A stretch of 40,203 bases of DNA from JACKBJ01 sp964549495 (lineage in GTDB: Bacteria; Chloroflexota; Anaerolineae; Epilineales; Epilineaceae), in assembly GCA_964549495.1 (NCBI GenBank), contig CAZJWJ010000045.1, positions 1 through 40,203 of the forward strand, given 5' to 3'. The notes below the pieces were generated by a model. That model ran no database searches, was not told the origin of the DNA, and saw only the letters and a list, made by a program, of their open reading frames with translations. Shown here one piece after another: positions 14,410 to 21,327 of this stretch. How positions within the stretch are numbered: position 1 is the stretch's first letter; each line of letters opens with the position of its first letter. The position numbers were made by a program, and so were the translations under genes.

Positions 14410-16203
14410 CACGTCGACCAGCAGGGTCAGGGCCACGAAGCAGGCCAGGGTCGCCGTCAGGCCGCGGTAGTCGAAGCTGCTGATCTGGTGGCGGAAGAGC
14501 TGACCCAGGCCGCCGGCGCCGACGAGCCCGACCACGACCGTAGTGCGGATGCAGACCTCCCAGCGGTAGAGCAGGTAGCTGGCGAAGCGCGGCAGGGTGG
14601 GCGGCAGCAGTCCGTAGGCGATGCGGCCGGCGCTACCGGCGCCCAGCGCTTCGAGGGCGTGGCGCGGACGGGGATCGGCGTTCTCGATGACCTCGGCCAT
14701 CAGGCGGCCCATGATACCGGCGGTATAGGCAGCCAGCGCCACCGCGCCCGGCAGGCTGCCCGGGAAGAAGAGCCAGATGGCCACCAGGGCCCAAATGGGG
14801 GGAGGCACCGCGCGTAAGGCCAAGAGAAGGGTGCGGGAGGCCAGCCAGGCCAAGCCCGCGATCAGGCTGCGGACGCGATGGCTCGCCAAGCGCATCGAGG
14901 TTCGGGTTCGATCTCGTGAGTGGGCACGCGATGCCTCTCGCGAGGCACCCCGATTCCACCATCCGGCCGCTGCCGGGAAGGCCAGCACGAAGCCGACCAG
15001 GCCGGCGCCGGCCATGGCCAGGACGGACATGCCCAGGGTCTCGATCGAGAGCGTGGCCAGCTCGGACAGCCCGCCGACCGGCGTGCGCGGCGGCCAGCTC
15101 TCGGTGAAGACCTGGCCCAGGCGCTCGATGGTGCGCGGCGCGACCAGCTTGCCGGCCGACAGCTCCAGGCTCCACCAGGACCAGGGGATCAGGACCAGGA
15201 CCAGGACCAACGAGCCTTGGGCCAGCCGGCCTGGCTTGGGCGCGCGCACTTCCAGTCTGCCCTCGGCGTCGATGAAGCAGCCGCAGCCATCGTCGATGTC
15301 CGTGGCGCGCTCCGGCGCCAGGCGGCGGCGCAGGACGCCGCTCCAGAGGTCGGCCGCGCCGCCCAAGAGCATCAGGGCGTAGATGAGGGTCCACATCTCG
15401 GAGAACTTCAGCGATTGGGTCGAGAGCAGGAGCTGGTAGCCCAGGCCGCCGGCGCCGATGATGCCCAGCACCGCCGCGGCGCGGATGGCGCATTCGAAGC
15501 GGTAGAAGGCGTAGCTGACCAGATCGGGCAGCGCCCTGGGCAAGATCCCGTAGGCCAAGGCCGCCGGCGGCGGGGTGCCGGCGGCCTCGAGCGCCCGGAG
15601 CGCTCCCCGCGGGGTCTCGTCCAGGATCTCGGCATAGACCTTGGCCACGATGGCGCCGTAGGGCAGCCCGATGGCCAGGATGGCCGTCCAGGGATCCAGG
15701 CCGATCACGTTGATCAGCACCAGACCCCAGATGACCTCGTGGATGGCCCGCGGCAGGGCCAGCGCCAATCGCGCCAGCCGCCAGGGCCAGCGCCAGGCGC
15801 CGGCGCGCCAGCCGGGCCGGGTAGAGGGCAGCACCAGCCGCCACCAGAGCTCCGAGGAGAGCAGTCCCCCCACCATCCCGATGGCCAGGCTGAGCAGGGT
15901 GCCCAGGACCGCATAGGCCAAGGTCACGCCGGCGGCATGCCAGGTCAGGGACAGAAAGTCGGGGGCCAGCTCCGGGGCCAGGGCCGCGCCGAAGAAGCGA
16001 CGTAGCTGACTCAGGCCGCGGAGGTTGAGGAGGCGCGCGCTCGAGTCGAGCACGCCGGCTTGCCAGAGGCTGGCCAGGATGGCCAGGAGCGCCGCCAGGA
16101 AGGCGGCGTTGCGGCCGCTCAGGCGGCTGGGCGGAGCCGGGAGGGTGCTGCCGGCCGAGGCCAGCCCTTCGCGCGCCCACGGCGCGCGTGCGATTCCGCT
16201 CAC
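14377..16203 (-). CDS. phnE: Oxyanion (phosphonate/selenate-type) ABC transporter permease, double-domain PhnE
   Basis: This inner-membrane channel subunit works with phnC and phnD. Two complete PhnE-type permease domains are fused in 608 residues, each ending in an EAA-type coupling loop: EAAGTPPPAALAYGILP (about 204) and EALGAGSAGRIAYGLLP (about 516). Both are followed by a helix with GIIGAGGLG or GLVGAGGLG. PhnE is usually a single-domain homodimer, so this one can probably form the pore alone. Between the halves lies a soluble stretch with DDGCGCF. The start is taken as GTG at 16203, which overlaps the phnC stop as GTGA. The open frame continues upstream to 16677, but that part is an Arg/Pro/Gly-rich shadow of phnC. 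Confidence 0.9.
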   Translation of the reverse strand: MSGIARAPWAREGLASAGSTLPAPPSRLSGRNAAFLAALLAILASLWQAGVLDSSARLLNLRGLSQLRRFFGAALAPELAPDFLSLTWHAAGVTLAYAVLGTLLSLAIGMVGGLLSSELWWRLVLPSTRPGWRAGAWRWPWRLARLALALPRAIHEVIWGLVLINVIGLDPWTAILAIGLPYGAIVAKVYAEILDETPRGALRALEAAGTPPPAALAYGILPRALPDLVSYAFYRFECAIRAAAVLGIIGAGGLGYQLLLSTQSLKFSEMWTLIYALMLLGGAADLWSGVLRRRLAPERATDIDDGCGCFIDAEGRLEVRAPKPGRLAQGSLVLVLVLIPWSWWSLELSAGKLVAPRTIERLGQVFTESWPPRTPVGGLSELATLSIETLGMSVLAMAGAGLVGFVLAFPAAAGWWNRGASREASRAHSRDRTRTSMRLASHRVRSLIAGLAWLASRTLLLALRAVPPPIWALVAIWLFFPGSLPGAVALAAYTAGIMGRLMAEVIENADPRPRHALEALGAGSAGRIAYGLLPPTLPRFASYLLYRWEVCIRTTVVVGLVGAGGLGQLFRHQISSFDYRGLTATLACFVALTLLVDVVSARLRGVLR

Positions 16204-17027
16204 GGTAGGCCCCCGGAATCCGCGCCTCGGCGGCGCGGCAGGGAGCCTAGCTCGCGCTGGCTGGACTCGGGTCGGTCGCCCGCCTCCAGCCGGTAGAGCT
16301 CGGCCAACATGCCGGGCTCGACCTGCCCCGCGGGCAGGTCGAAGACCATCCGGCCGGCACGCAGGCCGACCAGGCGGTCGAAGTGCCGGCGCGCCTGGTC
16401 CACCGAATGCAGGCTGGCGACCAGGGTCTTGCCGGTCTGATCCGCCAACTCGCCCAAGAGCGCCAGGATGTCGTCGGCGCGTTCGGGGTCGAGGCTGGCG
16501 GTGGGCTCGTCGGCCAGGATTAGGTCCGGGTCCTGGACCAGCACGCGCGCGATCGCCACGCGCTGCTGCTGGCCGGCCGAGAGCTGGTCGGTGCGCGCCC
16601 AGAGCTTGTCGGGGATCCCGACCCGGCTCAGGGCGGCAAAAGCGGTCTCGATCTCGCGCGGGCTGAGCAGGCTCCACAGCGCCTTCCAGGCCGGCCAGCG
16701 CCCCAGGTGGCCGGCGTTGACGTTGTGCACCGCGCGCAGCGGCCCCACGAGCTCGAGCTGTTGGTGGACCGTGCCCACCCGCCGCTGCAACCTTCGCAGG
16801 GCGCGCGGGCTCGGCTGGCTGATGTCCTCGCCCAAGAGCCGCACGCGGCCGCGGCTGGGCTGCAAGCGCCCGCCGGCCAGGCCGAGCAGGCTGCTCTTGC
16901 CCGCCCCCGAGGGTCCGACCAGCGCCAGGCGCTCGCCGACATCCACCCGCAGGTCGATGCCATCGAGTGCCTGCAGCCGGCCATAGTCCAGGCCGGCTTG
17001 TCTCAGGTCGAGAACGGGGGAAGGCAT
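16200..17027 (-). CDS. phnC: Oxyanion ABC transporter ATP-binding protein, PhnC family
   Basis: This cytoplasmic ATPase powers the importer. The Walker A motif is GPSGAGKSS (38-46), the signature is LSAGQQQRVAIARVL (from 149), Walker B is LILADEPTASLD (169-180), and the switch histidine follows in SLHSVDQARRHF. At 275 aa it is slightly longer than typical PhnC because of a polar C-terminal tail. GAGGAT lies about 7 nt before the ATG, and phnD stops only 10 bp upstream. The order phnD-phnC-phnE on one strand, with tight spacing, makes a single operon very likely. Confidence 0.93.
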   Translation of the reverse strand: MPSPVLDLRQAGLDYGRLQALDGIDLRVDVGERLALVGPSGAGKSSLLGLAGGRLQPSRGRVRLLGEDISQPSPRALRRLQRRVGTVHQQLELVGPLRAVHNVNAGHLGRWPAWKALWSLLSPREIETAFAALSRVGIPDKLWARTDQLSAGQQQRVAIARVLVQDPDLILADEPTASLDPERADDILALLGELADQTGKTLVASLHSVDQARRHFDRLVGLRAGRMVFDLPAGQVEPGMLAELYRLEAGDRPESSQRELGSLPRRRGADSGGLP

Positions 17028-17037
17028 GGGCGGATCC

Positions 17038-18117
17038 TCAGTCCGTGATCAGACCGATCTCGCGACCCACGCTCTCGATGGCGGCGTAGTTCGCGTTCTC
17101 GGTCGGGATGAAGGCTTGGGCGTTGAAGACCTCCAGGATGGCCGTCTCGGTCTCGTCCGAGCCGTCCAGGTCCTGGAAGGCGGCCTGCACCCGCGCGTCG
17201 AAGTCCTCGCCGTAGCGGTCGAGGGTGTCGGGGTGCAGGACCCAGTGGTAGTCGTAGTAGGGCGGCGTGGTGAAGATCACCTTCACCAGCTCCGTGTCCG
17301 GATGGCCCTCCTCGCTGCGGCTGTCCCAGACCTGGCCGTTGAGCGCGCCGACCTGGTAACTGCCGGCGGCCACCACCGAGATGGTGTTGTCGTGCGAGCC
17401 CGAGAAACCAGGCTCGCCGTCCAGGTCCTCCAGCGACAGGCCGGCCTCCTGCATGAAGTGCTGCGGCATCAGCCGCCCGGAGGTCGAGGACTCGCTGCCG
17501 AAGCTCAGGCTGTGGCCGGCGAGTGCGGAGAGGCCATCGACGGTATCGAAGGGCTCGATGTCCACGTCCTGGCCGGCGATGAAGACCGACTGGAACTCGG
17601 CGTCGATGTCGCGCTGCGCGACGGCCATGGCACCGGGCACCTGCAGGCGCGCCTGCACGCCGGTCAGGCCGCCGAACCACACCAGGTCCAGGTCGCCCAC
17701 CTTGAAGGCGGTGACCGAGGCGGCGTAGTCGACCACCGGCACGTACTCGACCGGCATGCCTAGGGCGCCTTCGAGATAGCTGGCCAAATCGCCGTAGAGG
17801 CGGTTCAGGATCTCCGGATCCTGGTCCGGGATGGCGCCGATGCGCAGGATCGGCAGATCTTCGCCGGCCATGTCGCCCTCGGCATCCTCGTCGCCGGCCA
17901 TGTCCTCGTCCATCTCGCCATCGGCGTCCTCGGAGCCGGCCTCGTCGCCGCTCATCTCCTCGCCGCCGTCCATCTCTCCGTCGTCCATTCCGGCATCGTC
18001 CGCGGCGCCATCGGCTTGCTCCGCGGATTCGTCGGGTGCGTCGGTGTCGCCACCGCAAGCGGCCGGCACGAAGGCCAGGCCGAGCGCGAGGGCCATCAGC
18101 GGGATCCAGCGTCGCAT
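17038..18117 (-). CDS. phnD: Oxyanion ABC transporter substrate-binding lipoprotein, PhnD family (putative selenate/phosphonate type)
   Basis: This surface-anchored binding protein captures the ligand for phnCE. The start is the ATG of MRRWIPLMALALG (18117) with AGGAGAG 8 nt upstream; it gives a lipoprotein signal ending in VPAAC, with lipidated Cys near residue 21. A very acidic Asp/Glu/Gly/Met-rich linker of about 60 residues then precedes the binding domain (from ILRIGAIPDQDPE). Motifs DLVWFGGLTGVQAR, FGSESSTSGRLMP, FSGSHDNT and TTPPYYDYHWVLHP match, as I recall them, the PhnD-like subfamily annotated as putative selenate transporters rather than classical phosphonate PhnD. The true ligand (phosphonate, phosphite, selenate or other) cannot be settled here; no phn catabolic genes or sel genes are in the window. 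Confidence 0.9.
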   Translation of the reverse strand: MRRWIPLMALALGLAFVPAACGGDTDAPDESAEQADGAADDAGMDDGEMDGGEEMSGDEAGSEDADGEMDEDMAGDEDAEGDMAGEDLPILRIGAIPDQDPEILNRLYGDLASYLEGALGMPVEYVPVVDYAASVTAFKVGDLDLVWFGGLTGVQARLQVPGAMAVAQRDIDAEFQSVFIAGQDVDIEPFDTVDGLSALAGHSLSFGSESSTSGRLMPQHFMQEAGLSLEDLDGEPGFSGSHDNTISVVAAGSYQVGALNGQVWDSRSEEGHPDTELVKVIFTTPPYYDYHWVLHPDTLDRYGEDFDARVQAAFQDLDGSDETETAILEVFNAQAFIPTENANYAAIESVGREIGLITD

Positions 18118-18208
18118 TACGGGTTCTCTCCTATGCTGGGGAAGTTTGCAAGGGTGCGATGGGGCGCACAGACCGGCCGCGGCCCCGCCACCGCGGCACG
18201 ATCGGGAT

Positions 18209-18237
18209 AGCATAGGCAGGGCCTGGGCTCGGCGCAA
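18209..18237 (-). promoter_or_regulatory. Candidate promoter of phnDCE
   Basis: On the minus strand TTGCGC (18232-18237) and TATGCT (18209-18214) are separated by 17 nt, followed by a leader of roughly 85 nt to the phnD start. The -10 box matches 4 of 6 positions and the -35 box 3 of 6. It is the best-spaced pair in the 211-bp gap between the aminotransferase stop and phnD. Confidence 0.4.
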
Positions 18238-18328
18238 GGAGCGCAGGAGAATCAAGGGATCGGCCTGCCCGCTTCATTCCGGCTTCGGATGGCAGATTCG
18301 GGGGGATTCGGGGGGTAACGACGGTGCG

Positions 18329-19243
18329 TCAGAAGGGCAGCTCGGTGCCCTCGGAGGCGGTTCGCCAGGCATAGAGTGTTTGGAGCTTGCGCGTGACGGG
18401 GCCGGCCTCGCCCTGGCCGATGGGCCGGCCGTCGACCTCGAGCACGGGCGTCAATTCGCCCATGGTGCCGGTGACGAAGATCTCGTCGGCGGTGTAGACC
18501 TCGGCCAAGGAGATGTCGGCCTGCCGGGCCACGATGCCGGCCTTCTCCGCCAGCTCCAGCACCACGCCGCGGGTGATGCCCGGCAGGCAGCTGCCTGTGC
18601 GCGGGGTCGAGAGTGCGCCGCGGCGGACCAGGAAGACGTTGGTGGCGTTGGTCTCGGAGACGAAGCCGGCCAAGTCGAGCATCAGCGCGTCGTCGACGCC
18701 GGCCGCGTTGGCCTCGATCTTGGCCAGGATGTTGTTCAAGAGGTTGTTGTGATGGATCTTGGAGTCCAGGCAGGCCGGACTGTTGCGGCGCACGGCGGCG
18801 GTGGCCAGGCGGATGCCGTCGCGGTCGTAGACCGGCGCCTTCCACTCGGCCAGCACGATGAGCGTCGGCCCGTAGCGGTTGAGCCGCGGGTCCATGCCGC
18901 TGGTCACCTTGCGGCCCCGGCCGAGCGTCAGCCGGATGTGTGCCCCGTCGCGCATGCCGTTGGCTTCCAAGGTCTCGAAGATCGCCGCCTTGACCTCGCG
19001 TCGGCTGGGCAGATCGGCGAAGGCCAGCGCCCGGGCCGAGTCGAAGAGCCGGTCCAGGTGGGCCTCGAGCATGAAGATGTGGCCCTTGTAGACCCGCAGG
19101 CCCTCCCAGACCCCGTCACCGCCCTGCACCAGGCTGTCGAAGACGCTGACCTTGGCCTGGTCGCGGTGGACGAGCCGGCCGGCCACGTGCACCTGGATGT
19201 CGGCGTTGCGCGGGTCGGGGAGTTGGGGATCAGCCTCGAGCAT
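18329..19243 (-). CDS. Class IV PLP-dependent aminotransferase (branched-chain / D-amino-acid type)
   Basis: This cytoplasmic enzyme of the IlvE / D-alanine aminotransferase / aminodeoxychorismate lyase fold has 304 residues. The Schiff-base lysine is K162 in LDSKIHHNNLLNN, the PLP-contacting Glu is in SETNATNVFLV (about 197), and the phosphate-binding loop is TGTMGELTP (258-267). Early motifs (VSVFDSLVQGGDGVWEGLR) fit the same family. Branched-chain transamination is the most likely reaction, but family members differ only subtly, so the substrate is open. The start at 19243 overlaps the vapC stop by 14 bp and has GGAGAG about 5 nt upstream. A sulfotransferase-like gene lies just beyond the toxin-antitoxin pair. 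Confidence 0.9.
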   Translation of the reverse strand: MLEADPQLPDPRNADIQVHVAGRLVHRDQAKVSVFDSLVQGGDGVWEGLRVYKGHIFMLEAHLDRLFDSARALAFADLPSRREVKAAIFETLEANGMRDGAHIRLTLGRGRKVTSGMDPRLNRYGPTLIVLAEWKAPVYDRDGIRLATAAVRRNSPACLDSKIHHNNLLNNILAKIEANAAGVDDALMLDLAGFVSETNATNVFLVRRGALSTPRTGSCLPGITRGVVLELAEKAGIVARQADISLAEVYTADEIFVTGTMGELTPVLEVDGRPIGQGEAGPVTRKLQTLYAWRTASEGTELPF

Positions 19244-19658
19244 CCGGCTCTCCGGTCGGCCTCGTGACCTCGATCAGCTCGGATGCGCGACGACCTTGCT
19301 GTCGATCCAGCGTGACCAGCGGCATGCCTTCTCGATATGCCAAGGCCACGTAGATCGCATCGCAGCCCCGGATCCCGAGATCGATGGCGATCGTCCCCGC
19401 TACCCGTGCCAACCCGATGTCTATCGGTGCGAGCTCGATCAGGGATTCGGATTCGAACTCGTCGTAAGCCGCTTTGGCCAATGCGCGGTCGTCCGTACTC
19501 CTGCGAATTGCAGAACAGGTTTCAGCCATGGCGATGGCGGGCGCGATCATCGGTTCGTTCGCGACGAGCGAATGCTTGAACCAGGCCCTGCAATCTGCAT
19601 GAAAACGGTCATCGGGCCTGAGCAGCCCGGTCAACACGCTGGCATCTAGGACGGCCAT
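19230..19658 (-). CDS. vapC: PIN-domain ribonuclease toxin, VapC-like
   Basis: 142 residues with the PIN acidic site: Asp5 (VLDAS), Glu46 (AMAETC), Asp100 (GCDAIYVALA) and Asp118 (TLDRQ). VapC toxins are Mg-dependent RNases that cut tRNA or rRNA and are held inactive by their antitoxin. The true start is the ATG at 19658 with GAGGAGG 5 nt before it; the frame remains open to 19967, but that part is a shadow of the antitoxin gene. It overlaps the antitoxin by 13 bp, as expected for coupled toxin-antitoxin pairs. Confidence 0.9.
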   Translation of the reverse strand: MAVLDASVLTGLLRPDDRFHADCRAWFKHSLVANEPMIAPAIAMAETCSAIRRSTDDRALAKAAYDEFESESLIELAPIDIGLARVAGTIAIDLGIRGCDAIYVALAYREGMPLVTLDRQQGRRASELIEVTRPTGEPDARG

Positions 19659-19936
19659 GCGGCCTCCTCGTCGCGAATCCTTTCCAGTGTCTCGACCGCA
19701 GACTCGTCGGACTTCCATGCCTTGCCGATCTCTTCGGCCAAAGCGAGCAGTCGGTCCAGCGCAGCCTGGCGTTGCTCTCGCCGCAGCGCGACCTCGTCCT
19801 CGGCCTCGAATGGGCGTAGTGCCGCAACCGGCTCGCCACGAAGCGTGATGATGTACTCCGCCCGCTCTTCTCGCACATGACGCAGGATCTGCGTTGCCTG
19901 GTTCTTCAACTCTCGGATTCCGACGGACTCGGCCAT
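19646..19936 (-). CDS. vapB: Phd/YefM-family antitoxin paired with VapC
   Basis: The 96-aa protein starts MAESVGIRELKNQATQIL and continues EYIITLRGEPVAAL, the standard Phd/YefM fold that binds DNA as a dimer. The C-terminal half (about 50-96), rich in Glu, Arg and Leu, would wrap the toxin. CGGAGG lies 7 nt upstream of the ATG. A dyad overlapping the -10 box of its promoter (19972-19990) fits autorepression. The symbol vapB is used for the partner role; by sequence it is a Phd-type antitoxin. Confidence 0.88.
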   Translation of the reverse strand: MAESVGIRELKNQATQILRHVREERAEYIITLRGEPVAALRPFEAEDEVALRREQRQAALDRLLALAEEIGKAWKSDESAVETLERIRDEEAAWPS

Positions 19937-19971
19937 GACTATGCCTCCGTGAGCTCATGGCGACCAACCTT

Positions 19972-19990
19972 GTGGCTACAGTGTAGCCAC
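19972..19990. promoter_or_regulatory. Operator dyad of the toxin-antitoxin operon
   Basis: GTGGCTACA and TGTAGCCAC form a perfect 9-1-9 inverted repeat that covers the -10 box of the promoter just upstream of the antitoxin gene. Toxin-antitoxin operons of this class are typically repressed by the complex binding such a dyad, so this is the probable autoregulatory site. Confidence 0.75.
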
Positions 19991-20008
19991 GGCCCCCGCA
20001 AGGGTCAA
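19980..20008 (-). promoter_or_regulatory. Promoter of vapBC
   Basis: On the minus strand TTGACC (20003-20008) and TACACT (19980-19985) are separated by exactly 17 nt, a good housekeeping-sigma match. Transcription would start near 19973, about 37 nt before the antitoxin ATG. It lies in the 79-bp gap after the sulfotransferase stop, so vapBC is likely an independent transcription unit that can also read into the aminotransferase gene. Confidence 0.7.
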
Positions 20009-20015
20009 CACGGAC

Positions 20016-20732
20016 TCAACCGGTTCGAATCGCGCGCTCCGCCAGTCGCTCATAGAACGGCCGGCACTCGGCCAGCAGCGGCTCGAGGCGGGCCAGGAAG
20101 GGGCTGGTCTTTGGGCGGTAGGGCTGGAAGCCGGTCGAGCTGTGGACGGCGTGATACCAGTGCGGAGCCCAGGGGCCATCCTCCGGGCGCGGACCGGCCG
20201 GCCAGCTCAGCATCGCCGGATCGTATTCGACGCCCAGGCGATGGCAGAGCGCGGACAACACGCCGGCCGGATCGAGCAGCAGCTCGCGCGAGTCGAGCAC
20301 CGGCGGATCCTGTCCCAGGGCCTCGAGCGTCTCGACCAGCCGCCACTGCCGCTCCAGGGCCGTGTCGCGCAGGTTCGGCTCCGGGATCTGCCGCACCAGG
20401 CTGGGCAGCATCTGCTCCGGGTCGCGGATCAAGATCAGGTTGGTCATGCGCGCCAGGAAGGACTCGTCGAGCTCGACCAGGTGGTGGGCCATCTGCTTGC
20501 AGAAGAGCAGGCGGCGGTCGAAGGGACCGAGCATGACGTCAGCGACCACCCGATCGCCGTCGCAGTCCATGGCAGCCATCACCTCGGCCGCAGCTGGATG
20601 TTCCGCGCCGCTGACACGCAGGTAGTGGCCGTAGAGCGGCTCGTCGACCACCCGGGTGTCCGCGCGCTGGGCGAAGCTATACATCAGCGCGGTCGAGACG
20701 TTGCGCGGGCCGCTCCAGAGGTTGATCCGCAA
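20016..20732 (-). CDS. Sulfotransferase-like P-loop protein
   Basis: 238 residues beginning LRINLWSGPRNVSTALMYSF; the SGPRNVST stretch (7-14) resembles the 5'-phosphosulfate-binding loop of PAPS sulfotransferases. LILIRDPEQMLPSL resembles the 3'-phosphate-binding segment (IxVxRDP). Family members of this short type are poorly characterised, so real sulfotransferase activity is uncertain. The start is TTG at 20732, chosen because AAGGAG lies 7 nt upstream and it gives the conserved N-terminus. Its position next to a class IV aminotransferase recalls plant proteins that, as I remember, fuse the two domains. Here a toxin-antitoxin pair sits between them. Confidence 0.8.
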   Translation of the reverse strand: MRINLWSGPRNVSTALMYSFAQRADTRVVDEPLYGHYLRVSGAEHPAAAEVMAAMDCDGDRVVADVMLGPFDRRLLFCKQMAHHLVELDESFLARMTNLILIRDPEQMLPSLVRQIPEPNLRDTALERQWRLVETLEALGQDPPVLDSRELLLDPAGVLSALCHRLGVEYDPAMLSWPAGPRPEDGPWAPHWYHAVHSSTGFQPYRPKTSPFLARLEPLLAECRPFYERLAERAIRTG

Positions 20733-20762
20733 GGCGCGCTCCTTACAAACTCGCCCGCGACA

Positions 20763-20820
20763 CGAACCGGTTTCGATCCGTGGAGGTGCGCCGAGTTCCG
20801 GCGCTTGGCGAACTCAGTCC
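20763..20820. repeat. 58-bp dispersed repeat, copy 2
   Basis: This matches 952-1009 at 51 of 58 positions. It covers the stop of the minus-strand DUF3024-like gene and continues downstream towards the sulfotransferase start. The internal hairpin (GCGCCG, AGTTC, CGGCGC at 20788-20804) is identical in both copies, while most differences fall outside it. Confidence 0.7.
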
Positions 20821-21161
20821 CAGAAGCGACCGTTGGCGTCGCGGTCGAGCTCGGCCAGCAGGGCCTCGAAGTCGGCCGTGCCGTTCGGGCCGTCGGCGCG
20901 TTGCCAGCTGCCGGATTCCTCGTCGTGCCAGTAGAGGAACCAGTGGGCGGTGCCCTTCACGTAGCGGAAGGCGGCCACCGGCTGCTCGCGCCATTCGCCG
21001 GGCACCAGGCGGCGCGCACGGCGTTCGAAGAGGGTGACGCCATTGCCCTCGAATCGGAAGTCCAGCTCGAGTTTGTCGCGCAGGCCGGCCGGCACTTTGA
21101 GCTCGCAGTAGCGCTCGAGGCAGGCGGCGACCAGGGACTTTTCGCGTGCGGGGATGGCCAT
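20814..21161 (-). CDS. DUF3024-like small protein
   Basis: A 115-aa soluble protein with conserved-looking blocks REQPVAAFRYVKGTAHWFLYWHDE and a C-terminal FEALLAELDRDANGRFWD. The order (basic N-terminal helix, beta-rich centre with aromatic WxxYW, acidic helix and F-W at the end) fits my memory of the DUF3024 family, whose function is unknown. The first ATG at 21161 has no obvious ribosome binding site. The stop lies in a dispersed repeat. It is followed 81 bp later by the sulfotransferase gene on the same strand. Confidence 0.7.
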   Translation of the reverse strand: MAIPAREKSLVAACLERYCELKVPAGLRDKLELDFRFEGNGVTLFERRARRLVPGEWREQPVAAFRYVKGTAHWFLYWHDEESGSWQRADGPNGTADFEALLAELDRDANGRFWD

Positions 21162-21327
21162 GGCGGGATGATAGAGCCGGGGCCAAGGGCCTACAAGGCC
21201 AAGGAGCTCGGATCGTGGCCCGGCCTTCGCTCCGGACGATCTGCCGCGGGCGGCGCGTTACACTTTGCCCGTCCGATGGGTCAAGCAAGGAGACGGCCCC
21301 CATCCGCGCGCCAGGAGGTAGACCCAG

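Noticed and set aside
16204..16677. N-terminal extension of phnE
   Set aside because: The translated extension is Arg/Pro/Gly-rich and overlaps phnC; the permease similarity begins at the GTG at 16203.
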